A stretch of 64,000 nucleotides of DNA from Bdellovibrionaceae bacterium UBA3535 (GCA_002376845.1 DFOS01000026.1:62001-126000); one strand, 5' to 3'; shown: positions 15,925 through 24,808, counted from the stretch's first letter. Made by a program: numbers and translations. The notes: generated by a model not told the origin, from the letters alone.

Positions 15925-17460
15925 CTACTTGTTCCAAACCACCGAGTATAGATCGTGCCGGCGATCACGCAAATTGCGAACTGCACCATTGGCGCGGGCC
16001 TCTATCAATGTATCCAATCTTAAATCTGCTATGGCAACCATTTCCACATTTGGTGTAGTGTCCGCTGCGATTCCATCGCGAGCAAAAGGGTAATCACAAG
16101 GTGTAAGAATACAGCTTTGTGAATACTGAATGTCCAAATTGGAAACTCTAGGCAAATTACCAACATTGCCGGCCATGGCCACATAGATTTGGTTTTCCAC
16201 TGCACGCGCTTGGCAACAGTATTTTACCCGGCAAAAGGCCTGACGATTGTCCGTAAGAAATGGTACAAAAAGAAAATAGATTCCCTGGTTGATCAAGTGC
16301 CTAGTTAACTCTGGAAACTCACTATCATAGCAAATCAATACACCTATAGGCCCACAATCGGTTTCAATGACTTTTACCTCATTGCCACCTTGAATCTTCC
16401 ACCAATACTTTTCATCAGGAGTAGGATGAATTTTTGCCTGCTCATGCAAAGTGCCGTCTCGCAAACATATATAGGATACATTGCGCACTTCACTGCCCAC
16501 ATGCGTAGGGTGAGAACCTGCAATAATATTCACATTGTATTTCACTGCCAAACGTTTGAATAAAGACTTAATGTTCTTGGTATATTTGGACATTTTGGCA
16601 ATGGCAACATCCGGCGGGACTTCAGCATTCTCAATCGAAAGAAGCTGCATGGTAAACAATTCCGGAAATAATAAAAAGTCGGCTCGGTAATCACCTGCCA
16701 CATCGACGTAGTACTCTACGATTTGTGCAAATTCCTTAAAACTTTTTACCGGTCGCAATTGATATTGTACACTCACCACACGAACCGAATTGGGCCGCAA
16801 AGGGGCTTTGTCTTTCTCGGTAAACAATGCCTTATACTCAGGGTTGTCCCACTTTAAATGAACCGCAAAGCCGGCACTCTCTTTATCATTGGGCAAATAG
16901 TTTTCTAGCACTCCTATCACTTGAAACCCCGAGCGCAGGTGAAAGCCCAAGGTAGGGTCTTTGATTTTCTTGGCTTGCACCTTTTTAATATAATCTTTGG
17001 CGTCTTTTACTTGATCGGCATACTTATGATAGTTTGGGATACGTCCACCAAAAACAATCCCCCTTAGCTTCATGTACTTCGCTAAACGCTTTCTAGCACT
17101 ATAGATCCGCTGTCCTAAGCGGCGTCCCCTAACATCAGGGTCGACACAAGTTTCATAGCCGTATAAGTAATCGCCATCGACTTTATGGGTAGCCGCAAAA
17201 CCACCTCCCGTGATCTCCTTCCAAGTGTGTTGCCTTAAGGCACTATCGGCATCGGTTAGTAAGGAAGCCGAATAGGCTACGATCTTTCCATTTAGTAGAA
17301 TCACAAAGCAGCCCTCCGGGAAGTGAACGATTTGCCCCCGTAACATTTCGTCCTTATAAGGCTCCATATTATGATACACCTTGCGAATTAAATCCTGTAT
17401 CCCAGGTATATCCTTTGATGTGGCGTTGCGAATTTCTAATGGACTTTTTGCTGCTGTCAT
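15925..17460 (-). CDS. GNAT acetyltransferase / carbon-nitrogen hydrolase fusion
   Basis: 511 aa from the ATG at 17460; the frame opens at 17499, but the 13 extra residues look non-native. Residues 1-210 form a GNAT domain (EIRNATSKDIPGIQDLIRKVY; CVDPDVRGRRLGQRIYSARK is the acetyl-CoA loop). Residues about 230-500 form a nitrilase domain with the Glu-Lys-Cys triad: FPELF (Glu), AKIHPTPDEK (Lys) and LICYDSEFPE (Cys). Both domains look intact. This architecture is a known bacterial family, but its substrate is not established; an amide hydrolase paired with N-acylation is the likely chemistry. Cytoplasmic; monocistronic by position. Confidence 0.9.
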   Translation of the reverse strand: MTAAKSPLEIRNATSKDIPGIQDLIRKVYHNMEPYKDEMLRGQIVHFPEGCFVILLNGKIVAYSASLLTDADSALRQHTWKEITGGGFAATHKVDGDYLYGYETCVDPDVRGRRLGQRIYSARKRLAKYMKLRGIVFGGRIPNYHKYADQVKDAKDYIKKVQAKKIKDPTLGFHLRSGFQVIGVLENYLPNDKESAGFAVHLKWDNPEYKALFTEKDKAPLRPNSVRVVSVQYQLRPVKSFKEFAQIVEYYVDVAGDYRADFLLFPELFTMQLLSIENAEVPPDVAIAKMSKYTKNIKSLFKRLAVKYNVNIIAGSHPTHVGSEVRNVSYICLRDGTLHEQAKIHPTPDEKYWWKIQGGNEVKVIETDCGPIGVLICYDSEFPELTRHLINQGIYFLFVPFLTDNRQAFCRVKYCCQARAVENQIYVAMAGNVGNLPRVSNLDIQYSQSCILTPCDYPFARDGIAADTTPNVEMVAIADLRLDTLIEARANGAVRNLRDRRHDLYSVVWNK

Positions 17461-17558
17461 AACTACCCCGCTTGACTGATTATACTTAGGCAAAAACAAA
17501 ATGATAGATACTTTGCATTAGATTTTTAAATATGACTATAATTGATCAAGGAGAAAGC

Positions 17559-18341
17559 ATGGGACGGCTACATTTATTCGAATTGGAGGACCAAACCTGG
17601 TTGCCCTCAGCAATTCGAGATGGAGTTACCGATTTTTTAGAGTTTGCCGTAGTAAAAGGGGAGATTTATAAAAATATAGAGCCACAACTTATGCAGGCAA
17701 TTGCCGACTCCAATGAGAAGCAAGTTGTGGATCTTTGCTCAGGTGGCGGCGGCGCTTGGGCCAGTCTTGCGGCAAAGCTACCCGCCTCCGTAGAGAAAGT
17801 TCTACTTACAGATCTTTACCCTAATACCTCTGCCCTTGAACAGCGAAGCAAAGATAGCGGCGGTAAAATTCTCTATAGCAAGGAAGCCGTTAACGCCATG
17901 CAAGTGCCCCATTCCATGCAGGGCTTTCGCACTCTATTTTCTTCCTTTCATCACTTCCGCCCCGAAGCGGCCACAAAAATCTTACAAGACGCGGTAAAGC
18001 AAAATGCTCCCATTGCAATACTGGAGTCCACCCAAAGGCACCCCCTGCTTATCCTCTATATGTTTTTCACTCCGATTTTGGCTATGTTATCGACGCCGAT
18101 GATTCGGCCGCTACGTGCATCTCGCTTTATTTTTACTTACCTTCTTCCGCTTATACCTCTGGTGATTTTATTTGATGGAATTGTTTCGTGTTTAAGGACT
18201 TACACTCCGAAAGAATTAATTGCATTAACAGATAAATTGGAGGCAAATGATTACCAGTGGCAAGCTGGTGTCGCCAAGATGGGAAAGCTTCCTGTGGGCG
18301 TTACCTATTTGATTGGTCTACCGAAAAAAAGAGGAGACTAA
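17559..18341 (+). CDS. class I SAM methyltransferase-like protein
   Basis: 260 aa from the ATG at 17559, which has AAGGAG 7-8 nt upstream; the ATG at 17532 lacks a site. QVVDLCSGGGGAWASLAAKL is a SAM-binding motif I, and VLLTDLYPN gives the acidic strand-2 end. The segment LLILYMFFTPILAMLSTPMI and the following FIFTYLLPLIPLVILFDGIV are strongly hydrophobic, unusual for a soluble methyltransferase, and suggest membrane association or a lipid substrate. Family not identified. It ends in a bidirectional terminator shared with the HPF-like genes. Confidence 0.6.
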   Translation: MGRLHLFELEDQTWLPSAIRDGVTDFLEFAVVKGEIYKNIEPQLMQAIADSNEKQVVDLCSGGGGAWASLAAKLPASVEKVLLTDLYPNTSALEQRSKDSGGKILYSKEAVNAMQVPHSMQGFRTLFSSFHHFRPEAATKILQDAVKQNAPIAILESTQRHPLLILYMFFTPILAMLSTPMIRPLRASRFIFTYLLPLIPLVILFDGIVSCLRTYTPKELIALTDKLEANDYQWQAGVAKMGKLPVGVTYLIGLPKKRGD

Positions 18342-18347
18342 GTCTCC
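18333..18347. terminator. bidirectional terminator
   Basis: GGAGACT A AGTCTCC is a 7-bp palindromic stem that overlaps the stop codon of the methyltransferase-like gene. Minus-strand transcripts meet a run of seven T after the stem (A-run at 18324-18330), making it strong for the HPF-like pair; on the plus strand only CCCTTT follows. Confidence 0.75.
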
Positions 18348-18356
18348 CCTTTAAGC

Positions 18357-18638
18357 TCAAGCGCCTTCGGCATAATGCTGCCGACACCTTTGGCGTATGG
18401 TTTTGTAGCGTTTTACTTGCTTTAAAATGGCGTCTTGTGCCTTTGCCAAGGCAAGGCTTTTCTCAACAGCTTGTTTTTTTGCAAACAAACGTTTTTTCTT
18501 TGGCAACAAGACCCGCACCATAGCAGTAGCCAAGTTGCCATTCTTATTTTTTATCTTTACATCCACCTCTGTAGCCTCGGGCACAATGTGCAGAATCTCT
18601 TTTTTCACACAATCCAATTGACTAGAAAGCAAAGTCAT
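18357..18638 (-). CDS. small HPF/S30EA-like protein
   Basis: 93 aa. Basic and cytoplasmic. Its layout (an N-terminal helix, DVKIKNKNGNLATAMVRVLLP as two strands, then a long helix VEKSLALAKAQDAILKQVKRYK) matches the beta-alpha fold of ribosome hibernation factors (HPF/YfiA/sigma-54 modulation proteins). The match is at the pattern level only. Basic residues on the last helix fit rRNA binding. It lies 16 nt downstream of a similar small gene (18655-18993), a tandem pair, and ends at the strong terminator at 18333. Confidence 0.5.
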   Translation of the reverse strand: MTLLSSQLDCVKKEILHIVPEATEVDVKIKNKNGNLATAMVRVLLPKKKRLFAKKQAVEKSLALAKAQDAILKQVKRYKTIRQRCRQHYAEGA

Positions 18639-18654
18639 AATCCCCTCCTATATA

Positions 18655-18993
18655 CTAAGAAACAGATTTTCTTACCAAGCCTGCAAAACGTTGTTCTCGC
18701 CAGACCAAGATTTGCTGTTGCACTTCCACATAAGCAGAACGTACGGCTTCCAATAAAGCCTCATGCTGTTTAACAGCATAAAAGGTCGCGGAAACAGAGT
18801 TGATCGATATGGTGGCCTTATAAGCTCTTGGAAGCTTATGGACTTTCAAAGCCACATGACTGAGATAGGGAACTTGGTCACGAAGGTCTTCCAACCATTC
18901 GTCCACTTTCTTTTTTTCTTGGGTCAGCATTTCGACCCCGTATGCATTTTGCCTTCTATTGGAAAAGAAGGCAGTGGTATTTGTTTTAAACAT
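18655..18993 (-). CDS. HPF/S30EA-like protein, second copy
   Basis: 112 aa. VDEWLEDLRDQVPYLSHVALKVHKLPRAYKATISINS followed by EALLEAVRSAYVEVQQQI resembles the core of hibernation promoting factor: a helix, beta strands and the A-x-x-x-A-Y-x-x-V-x-x-Q-I helix that binds the 30S A/P-site region. Length (95-115) fits short HPF. It starts after GGAGG (AAGGAGGTAAG in the transcript). With the gene at 18357 it forms a two-gene operon of probable paralogues. If real, they would inactivate ribosomes in non-growing cells. Confidence 0.55.
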   Translation of the reverse strand: MFKTNTTAFFSNRRQNAYGVEMLTQEKKKVDEWLEDLRDQVPYLSHVALKVHKLPRAYKATISINSVSATFYAVKQHEALLEAVRSAYVEVQQQILVWREQRFAGLVRKSVS

Positions 18994-19161
18994 CTTACCT
19001 CCTTAAAAATAGATTGTTGTTAAAATCTCGGTGAATACGATAGATCTTGTTTGATTTTGAAACAGGGGTCTCAACATCCTAACAAAAACTATCGAACATC
19101 GAGATATATTAATATTTTAAAACAAAAAGATTTTTCGTCAAGATCCACAAGGGCAAAAAAA

Positions 19162-19177
19162 GGGGCCATAAGGCCCC
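19162..19177 (-). terminator. Rho-independent terminator
   Basis: GGGGCC-TTAT-GGCCCC on the minus strand followed by seven T, directly after the stop of the gene at 19191. Confidence 0.85.
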
Positions 19178-19190
19178 GAAAACACTAGAC

Positions 19191-19745
19191 TTATTGCTTA
19201 TTAAAATCTGTTAGAACAGCTTTTACTTCGCCCATTTGGCTTTGTGTAAGCATTTTTACAAGACCTACAACCGCCACGCTGTAAGGATCTGCCCATTGCT
19301 CCATAATGGAGTTTTGGCGAGTCTCTTTGGCCTTGATATAGGTAGTATTAAAAGTACCAGCAGGAACCGTTACTTCTTCCGAGCGAGTTTCAATCACTTC
19401 GATGTTTCCACCGCTAGTGTCTTGTGCTTGACCATTGCAAACCAAAGACTTTGTCTCTCCTGTAGTAATATCAATTACCATGGTGCAATCTTGCTGCATG
19501 ATCTGTAGATCTAGCTTTTGATTGATTTCTAGCTCCGTACCATCAAAGCGCATTACTTCCATGCTCATAGTTCCATTTAAAAAAGAACCTATGCTCATTT
19601 TATAATTGGCATAATCACCAACGGTCCAATTTGCTGGAGCATTTGCCGTGATCATGGACTGCATATCTACCATGGGTGCGTTAATAAATGCTTGGGCTGT
19701 GTTTAGCGAGAATATCGCTGCGATAAAAATAAATATTTTTTTCAT
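19191..19745 (-). CDS. periplasmic protein of unknown function
   Basis: 184 aa. The signal peptide MKKIFIFIAAIFSLNTAQA is followed by a mature domain of about 165 aa rich in beta strands (NWTVGDYANYKMSIGSFLNG, GTELEINQKLDLQIMQQDCTMVIDI, EEVTVPAGTFNTTYIKAKET). VPAGTFNTTYIKAK resembles periplasmic lipoprotein-sorting or DUF3108-like beta proteins, where an x-x-V-P-A-G-x-F motif recurs; this is only a resemblance. AGGAGGAAG lies before the ATG. Monocistronic, with its own terminator. Confidence 0.6.
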   Translation of the reverse strand: MKKIFIFIAAIFSLNTAQAFINAPMVDMQSMITANAPANWTVGDYANYKMSIGSFLNGTMSMEVMRFDGTELEINQKLDLQIMQQDCTMVIDITTGETKSLVCNGQAQDTSGGNIEVIETRSEEVTVPAGTFNTTYIKAKETRQNSIMEQWADPYSVAVVGLVKMLTQSQMGEVKAVLTDFNKQ

Positions 19746-19864
19746 TCTTCCTCCTTGAATGCTTAACCATAATCAGAGAACGATTTGAACAAGATGTCAA
19801 AAGCCAAGGCGAAATGCTTAGTTTTTAGGATGAAAACAAACTTAAAGCTTCACTTCATCTATAA

Positions 19865-19947
19865 GAGAAACAGCCGCGCCCATTGTAGATACTTATACGA
19901 CCATTACTTTCTTACAAAGGCGTAAGCAGCTGTTTCTCCTAATTTTT
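19865..19947 (+). ncRNA. long stem-loop with T-run upstream of L,D-transpeptidase gene
   Basis: GAGAAACAGC (19865-19874) pairs perfectly with GCTGTTTCTC (19929-19938). Inside it GCGCC pairs with GGCGT (19876-19880 with 19919-19923) and TTGTA with TACAA (19883-19887 with 19913-19917). CTAATTTTTT follows (19939-19948). It looks like a terminator-ended small RNA or a leader attenuator. The region 19746-20067 otherwise shows no gene. No recognised class. Confidence 0.35.
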
Positions 19948-20067
19948 TAACAATTAGCTATAGAAATTACAATTTACCATAAATTTTCTATAGGCTTTTA
20001 CATCCAGCATTTTCTTGCCTATGAAGCTCTTATGGTGCGGGGGCACCAGAAAAACAAAGGGGGAAGT

Positions 20068-21489
20068 ATGCAAAAGCTTTTACAGCTTTTCTTTGTGCTG
20101 GCAATCAGTGGTGCCTGCTCATTTCAAGAAGAACTAAATGACCAAGAAACGAATTTTCCAAATACGGGACACCCCGTATTTGAAGCCGCATTGAGCCCGG
20201 AAGCGAAAAATGGCGACGTATTAAACACGCAGGAAACTTACTATGTTTATGCTACCCGCTTAAACGTTCGCGTAGGTCCAAGTACGGAGGCCGAGATTGC
20301 TACTGTGTTGAATATGAATGATGAAGTGCTGGTTCTTAGTGAGGAGGACATGGGCTTTGTTGAAATTGAAATTGTAGATAGCTATGCAGAAATAAAGCCG
20401 GGTTATGAAGATGCCAAACTTTATGTGGCAGCAAAGTATCTAAGTAAATCCACCAATCCAGACGAGCGGATCGCGAAGGCGCAAAAATATTTTATGATAC
20501 AAAATATTGCCAGCGAGAAATTGCGCATTTATGAAAAAATGTGTGATGACGGCAACTGCCAACACAAACTCGTGCTGGAAACAGACGTCGCAGTAGGTGA
20601 GCCCGGTAAACACGCTTCCGCCTTAGGTTATTATCATATTTCGAGTTGGCACAAGTTTTACCAAGATGGCGCCGGCAGATACCCTTCTTGGTATCATCCG
20701 AACTACCCCATGCCGCCCGAGCCAGGAGCTGGAATTTTTAAATGGATGGATGATAAATTCCTACCCTATGAAGGAGCGGAACTGCGAGGTGCATTTGGTT
20801 GGTTTACGGCCAAGGTAGCTCCCAACTCCTACTACCAATGGACCCACGGCACGATGGGCTGGGGATCCGATAAAAAGAAATTCATCGATGCCACCCGCGG
20901 TATATGGGCCAACTTATTTGCCGATCCAAGGAGCCATGGCTGCACCAGAACCGACAATGAAAGCATTGCGTACATTCGCGAACTGTTGGAAGTCGGCACA
21001 CCGATCATAAAAGTCTATGCTCGTGAAGCCTACGAAGATCCGAGCCGCATGCAATACTCCGAACAAGCAGAGCCATGGGAATACATTCTTACGAAAAATG
21101 GTGCGCAACGTGATGGACAAAAAGCTGATGCTGAGACTGTATTAGAATCTGGTACACCAAGCTCGGAGATTTTAGAACATGGCCGCTATATGGTAGACCG
21201 CTACCCGAATGCGAAAGCCTTCCTTGGAGGTAATGGCGGCGCAAAATCCGGCAGCGCAGCCAATGTCTATGGCCTAAAGCACGAAGATATGCGGGGCGTA
21301 TTCTTTGTGGATAGCGGCAAGTTGGCCAACTACGCACACCCCAGAGTGCTACGAATAGGCGGTTATCAATCCGTAGACTTACCTGTTTATGTGAAGACTC
21401 GCTATTATGGCAAAGTATTCCTACCAGAATGCCCACCCAATAGTGAAGGTAGATGCGCTGAAGATATTATTTACCGTGAAAGAAACTAG
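20068..21489 (+). CDS. L,D-transpeptidase with SH3 domain
   Basis: 473 aa from the ATG at 20068 (SD GGGGGAAG; the ATG at 20032 has none). The N-terminus LFFVLAISGACSF looks like a lipoprotein signal with a non-canonical lipobox. Residues about 50-130 are an SH3b domain (YVYATRLNVRVGPSTEAEIATVL). The YkuD catalytic domain follows: WTHGTMGWG, then SHGCTRTDNESIAYIRELL, with the Cys nucleophile in the HGxx-SxGCxR pattern. Such enzymes form 3-3 crosslinks or attach proteins to peptidoglycan. A C-terminal region of about 140 aa after the catalytic domain is of unknown function. A terminator follows directly. Confidence 0.88.
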   Translation: MQKLLQLFFVLAISGACSFQEELNDQETNFPNTGHPVFEAALSPEAKNGDVLNTQETYYVYATRLNVRVGPSTEAEIATVLNMNDEVLVLSEEDMGFVEIEIVDSYAEIKPGYEDAKLYVAAKYLSKSTNPDERIAKAQKYFMIQNIASEKLRIYEKMCDDGNCQHKLVLETDVAVGEPGKHASALGYYHISSWHKFYQDGAGRYPSWYHPNYPMPPEPGAGIFKWMDDKFLPYEGAELRGAFGWFTAKVAPNSYYQWTHGTMGWGSDKKKFIDATRGIWANLFADPRSHGCTRTDNESIAYIRELLEVGTPIIKVYAREAYEDPSRMQYSEQAEPWEYILTKNGAQRDGQKADAETVLESGTPSSEILEHGRYMVDRYPNAKAFLGGNGGAKSGSAANVYGLKHEDMRGVFFVDSGKLANYAHPRVLRIGGYQSVDLPVYVKTRYYGKVFLPECPPNSEGRCAEDIIYRERN

Positions 21490-21496
21490 TTTACTT

Positions 21497-21524
21497 GCCG
21501 CCTGTGATAGCAGGCGGCATTCTT
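21497..21524 (+). terminator. Rho-independent terminator
   Basis: GCCGCCTG-TGATAG-CAGGCGGC (8-bp perfect stem, 21497-21518) followed by ATTCTTTT, 8 nt after the L,D-transpeptidase stop. Confidence 0.85.
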
Positions 21525-21530
21525 TTGCCA

Positions 21531-22628
21531 CTAGTTCGCATCATTTAAACGCAATAAATATGAAAAAACTGGGCTACGGCGATTTATTAAATCTAAGAGA
21601 TAATTTCGAATCTTTGTATGCTTGCTTAAAAACAAACAAATATCGACAAAAAATTTATATTTTCTGTACATTATGGCTATCTTCATATGATCAAGAAATG
21701 AAAAACGGTAAAAACGATCACAAACAATCTTAGCACTAGATAAACCCAGAGCAACCCCCTCACCCGTGATACCATCCAAAAAACGATAGGCATCTCCAAT
21801 AAAAAAACATCTGCCTACCTGCATCTTATTCGAAACTTTAGCAAAAGGGCCATAGCCTCGAAAATCATTTGCTAACAAAGACCCTTCCATTTTTCTCTCT
21901 AAACTAGGAAACCGAGAGAGCAAGTCTTGTAACAAATTCTTTTTATCGAAGTTTTTGTGTGTAAACCATAAAAAAGCCACCTCAATTTTACTTTCGGAAA
22001 TAGGAGTGACATAAGCCTCAACTCCATCATTCCAATAAACTTGTACACAATCCGACCAGGGCTTTTGATTTACATGCACCCGAGCTCCCATTCTAAGTGG
22101 ACCTGCACGTTTGTTTGCATTCGCTAGCTTTTCACGAGTTTTAGAATGCAGTCCGTCGCAGGCAAATATATACTTATATCTACTAATTACTGCAGTATTA
22201 TCTTTTCCATTTTTTACTTTAATATCTACGTAGGAGTCATGCATATCTATATTTGATACCAAAGAGTTTTCATATATGGTTAGCCCCGAACAAGATAAGG
22301 CTTTCTCATATAACTTACTAGACAACACCTTTCTCTCTACACCTAATGCTTTACCATGCAAGTTTCCCTTTACATAATGTTGCGCAGAGAAATACTCTAC
22401 CCCTTGGAAGGAAAATGCCTCTTTTTTTTCATCGAAAATAATACCCGCCTCTTCTAGAATACGAACTCCTGCCGGCATGATTCCCTGCCCGCATACTTTG
22501 TCTTTTGGCAATTGATCTCGTTCGAACAAATCTACCTTATAACCCAATCTACTTAAACGTATTGCCGTATAAAGACCAATAGGCCCGCCACCAATCACTG
22601 CCAATTTATTTGCATTATTGTATGCCAT
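21531..22628 (-). CDS. FAD-dependent oxidoreductase (geranylgeranyl-reductase-like)
   Basis: 365 aa from the ATG at 22628, which overlaps the ICMT gene by 14 nt. The N-terminal Rossmann motif is VIGGGPIGLYTAIRLSRLGYKVDLFE; KVCGQGIMPAGVRILEEAGI matches the P-C-G-x-G-I block of the geranylgeranyl reductase/PHBH group; FIGDAYRFLDGITGEGVALGL is the second FAD motif. Members oxidise or reduce lipid and aromatic substrates and are often encoded beside type III PKS genes. Here it probably tailors the PKS product, by hydroxylation or ring oxidation; that is inference. Last gene of the operon 25575-21531. Confidence 0.85.
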   Translation of the reverse strand: MAYNNANKLAVIGGGPIGLYTAIRLSRLGYKVDLFERDQLPKDKVCGQGIMPAGVRILEEAGIIFDEKKEAFSFQGVEYFSAQHYVKGNLHGKALGVERKVLSSKLYEKALSCSGLTIYENSLVSNIDMHDSYVDIKVKNGKDNTAVISRYKYIFACDGLHSKTREKLANANKRAGPLRMGARVHVNQKPWSDCVQVYWNDGVEAYVTPISESKIEVAFLWFTHKNFDKKNLLQDLLSRFPSLERKMEGSLLANDFRGYGPFAKVSNKMQVGRCFFIGDAYRFLDGITGEGVALGLSSAKIVCDRFYRFSFLDHMKIAIMYRKYKFFVDICLFLSKHTKIRNYLLDLINRRSPVFSYLLRLNDAN

Positions 22629-23166
22629 AAACATCTCTATAGTTATTGTTCTCAATTAAATACTTTTCTTCCAATCGAATTCTAAAAAATAAAATTAAAA
22701 AATTTAAAAGACTAAAAAGTAGGGCCGCCGGCAATAAACCCACCGCATAGGGCAATGCGAATATTTCCAATATGACTCCTAAATAGTTTGGGTGACGCGT
22801 AATACGAAATATTCCTTTCTTGATCGCATCTACTTGTGGCAAAATCATGATTCTTGTTGACCACCGAGAACCTAAAGTAAATATAGCAGATAGACGAAAA
22901 ACTTGCCCTAAAAAGAATAGAGTGATTCCTATAATAAACTGCGGAACTTGAATCACATATCCCTTATAAAAAGCTACGTACGAAAGATAAAACAACCAAG
23001 ACGCATGCAGCACCACCATGAAGAAGTAATTTACCTCTGGTATTACCTTGGCTCCCTTTGCCTTTAGCAGTTTCTCGTTTCGCTTTGCCCAAAATAGCTC
23101 CGCTATTCTTTGCAAAACAGTAAAGCCAACTACGAACTGAAAAATATTTTCTAAATTTATATCCAC
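22615..23166 (-). CDS. isoprenylcysteine carboxyl methyltransferase-family protein
   Basis: 183 aa, starting at a GTG (23166) that overlaps the PKS stop by 10 nt. Four or five hydrophobic segments and the ICMT signature FRITRHPNYLGVILEIFALPY, with a C-terminal FFRIRLEEKYLIE (the RHPxYxG and E-E elements that bind SAM). In Bacillus a protein of this family (BpsB) methylates the alkylpyrone made by its neighbouring type III PKS (BpsA); the same role is inferred here. The gene is translationally coupled to both neighbours. Confidence 0.85.
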   Translation of the reverse strand: MDINLENIFQFVVGFTVLQRIAELFWAKRNEKLLKAKGAKVIPEVNYFFMVVLHASWLFYLSYVAFYKGYVIQVPQFIIGITLFFLGQVFRLSAIFTLGSRWSTRIMILPQVDAIKKGIFRITRHPNYLGVILEIFALPYAVGLLPAALLFSLLNFLILFFRIRLEEKYLIENNNYRDVYGIQ

Positions 23167-24218
23167 TGAAATAACCCCACTTCTGCACTAAATGCAGGGC
23201 CCATAGCTATCGCCAATGCATAGTCTCCACTTTCGTGCTCTTCTTGTAGAGATCGATTGATAATATCTAAAACAGAAACAGAGCTCATATTTCCATTTTC
23301 GGCAAGACTCTGCCAACTTTTCTTAAGACCACCTTGCGGCATATCCAAAGCCTTTTCCATTGCAAGCAAAACCTTTGGACCACCAGGATGCGCTAAGTAT
23401 GTAGACACATCACTGCGGTGTAAATTGTGTTCTTTTAAAAAACTGTCTACTACTTTTGGTATTTCACTTTCTGTTAGCTCAGGCACCCCTTTGCTTAAAA
23501 TTATTTTGAGCCCTTCTTGCCCTACTTGCCATCCCATAACATCTGGTGTATCCGGGAAAAAAGCACTCTTCGCATCTATGAAACGCATCTTTGCTTTTGC
23601 CTTAAGAGGGTGTTTATCGCCAACCAACAATACTGCCGCAGCGCCATCGCCAAAGAGTCCCGTAGAAACAATATTGGCAGCGCTTATATCTTTATTTTGA
23701 AATGTAAGTGAGCATAACTCTACTGAAAAATAAATTATAGCCTCATGGGGATGTCCCTTTAAATATTCTGCTGCCCGATTTATACCTGCTACACCTGCCA
23801 TGCAGCCCAAGCCCATTAGTGGCATTCTTTTTACCGATCTATTAAAAGGCAATACATTCATTACGCGCGCTTCTAAACTCGGTATGGCAAAGCCCGTTAC
23901 AGTATTACTCCATAAGCTATTTATTTCATTGTAATCGATTTTATATTTTGCAACCAATTGCTCAATTGCCTTTGTGGCCAATTTTACTGCATTGTCTATA
24001 AAGTGCTGGTTCTTTTCATCAAAATTCATCTCTTGTAGATAGCTCTCTACTGGTAGAGCTAAATGCCGACCTTTTACTAGTACATTTTGATGAATGCTTT
24101 CTAATCTATCCAAATTTTTAAGTTTTTCACTCCAAGACTTTTTCATCACATCAATTAAATCTTTTTGAGTATAATAGTTATCTGGAAAAGCCGTTTGAAT
24201 ATCTACTAAATAAGTCAT
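23157..24218 (-). CDS. type III polyketide synthase (chalcone/alkylpyrone synthase family)
   Basis: 353 aa, normal for the family. The Cys-His-Asn triad is present: Cys139 in MGLGCMAGVAGI, His277 in YLAHPGGPKVL and Asn310 in ENGNMSSVSVL. LFGDGAAAVLLVG is the conserved GDGAAA motif. The homodimer condenses malonyl-CoA onto a starter, and in bacteria with ICMT partners the starters are usually fatty acyl chains giving alkylpyrones or alkylresorcinols. The starter cannot be predicted by eye. It overlaps the YceI gene by 4 nt and the ICMT gene by 10 nt. Confidence 0.95.
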   Translation of the reverse strand: MTYLVDIQTAFPDNYYTQKDLIDVMKKSWSEKLKNLDRLESIHQNVLVKGRHLALPVESYLQEMNFDEKNQHFIDNAVKLATKAIEQLVAKYKIDYNEINSLWSNTVTGFAIPSLEARVMNVLPFNRSVKRMPLMGLGCMAGVAGINRAAEYLKGHPHEAIIYFSVELCSLTFQNKDISAANIVSTGLFGDGAAAVLLVGDKHPLKAKAKMRFIDAKSAFFPDTPDVMGWQVGQEGLKIILSKGVPELTESEIPKVVDSFLKEHNLHRSDVSTYLAHPGGPKVLLAMEKALDMPQGGLKKSWQSLAENGNMSSVSVLDIINRSLQEEHESGDYALAIAMGPAFSAEVGLFQWI

Positions 24219-24808
24219 ATAGACTCCTTGTTTATATTATAATGAAGCTTAATATTAAGCTGTATTTCATCTGACAATCTCGCTACTGCAATGCTGGGAT
24301 CTGGTATCTCCATGCCACTAAGTGTCCAGGTGCTGTGAGCCACAACATCTAAATCACCACTATCTTCGTTGGCATGCATTTTTATTTTAAATGTCTTTTT
24401 CTTTCCGAACATCATAACCCAGCCTTCAAGCTCATGCTCTTTTGCATCAATAACTAAAGGCCCTGGTATATGAATTACTAACTTTGGGTAGTCTTTGTAT
24501 TGCATACATTTATTATGTAGCTTTTCATCCCGAGACTTATTATCAGTATCCATATCCTTGGCATAGAATGTCACCTCCATATCGCGTAACTTCCCGTCTT
24601 TTTCTTCTGCCTTGTACCTAAAGTGCTTTACATAACCGTCGACATCACTTGAAAACAACCCTACTTTTGTACTCACTACGGTAAACTTCAATTGATTTTC
24701 TGCCTCTGCAGCACTGTCATAATCGTTATAGTCACATTCCCCACTTATATTTCCTGCATGCGCCAATACATAAAATAGTAATATAAAAACAAATAATATT
24801 CTTCTCAT
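24215..24808 (-). CDS. YceI-family periplasmic lipid-binding protein
   Basis: 197 aa. Signal peptide MRRILFVFILLFYVLAHAG. The mature part has the YceI lipocalin-like pattern: LKFTVVSTKVGLFSSDVDGYVKHF near the start and ELEGWVMMFGKKKTFKIKMHAN, ending ARLSDEIQLNIKLHYN. YceI proteins bind polyisoprenoid or other long-chain lipids in a beta-barrel pocket. Being inside a polyketide-lipid operon (4-nt overlaps on both sides), it is a good candidate for a periplasmic carrier of the product; that is inference. Confidence 0.85.
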   Translation of the reverse strand: MRRILFVFILLFYVLAHAGNISGECDYNDYDSAAEAENQLKFTVVSTKVGLFSSDVDGYVKHFRYKAEEKDGKLRDMEVTFYAKDMDTDNKSRDEKLHNKCMQYKDYPKLVIHIPGPLVIDAKEHELEGWVMMFGKKKTFKIKMHANEDSGDLDVVAHSTWTLSGMEIPDPSIAVARLSDEIQLNIKLHYNINKESI

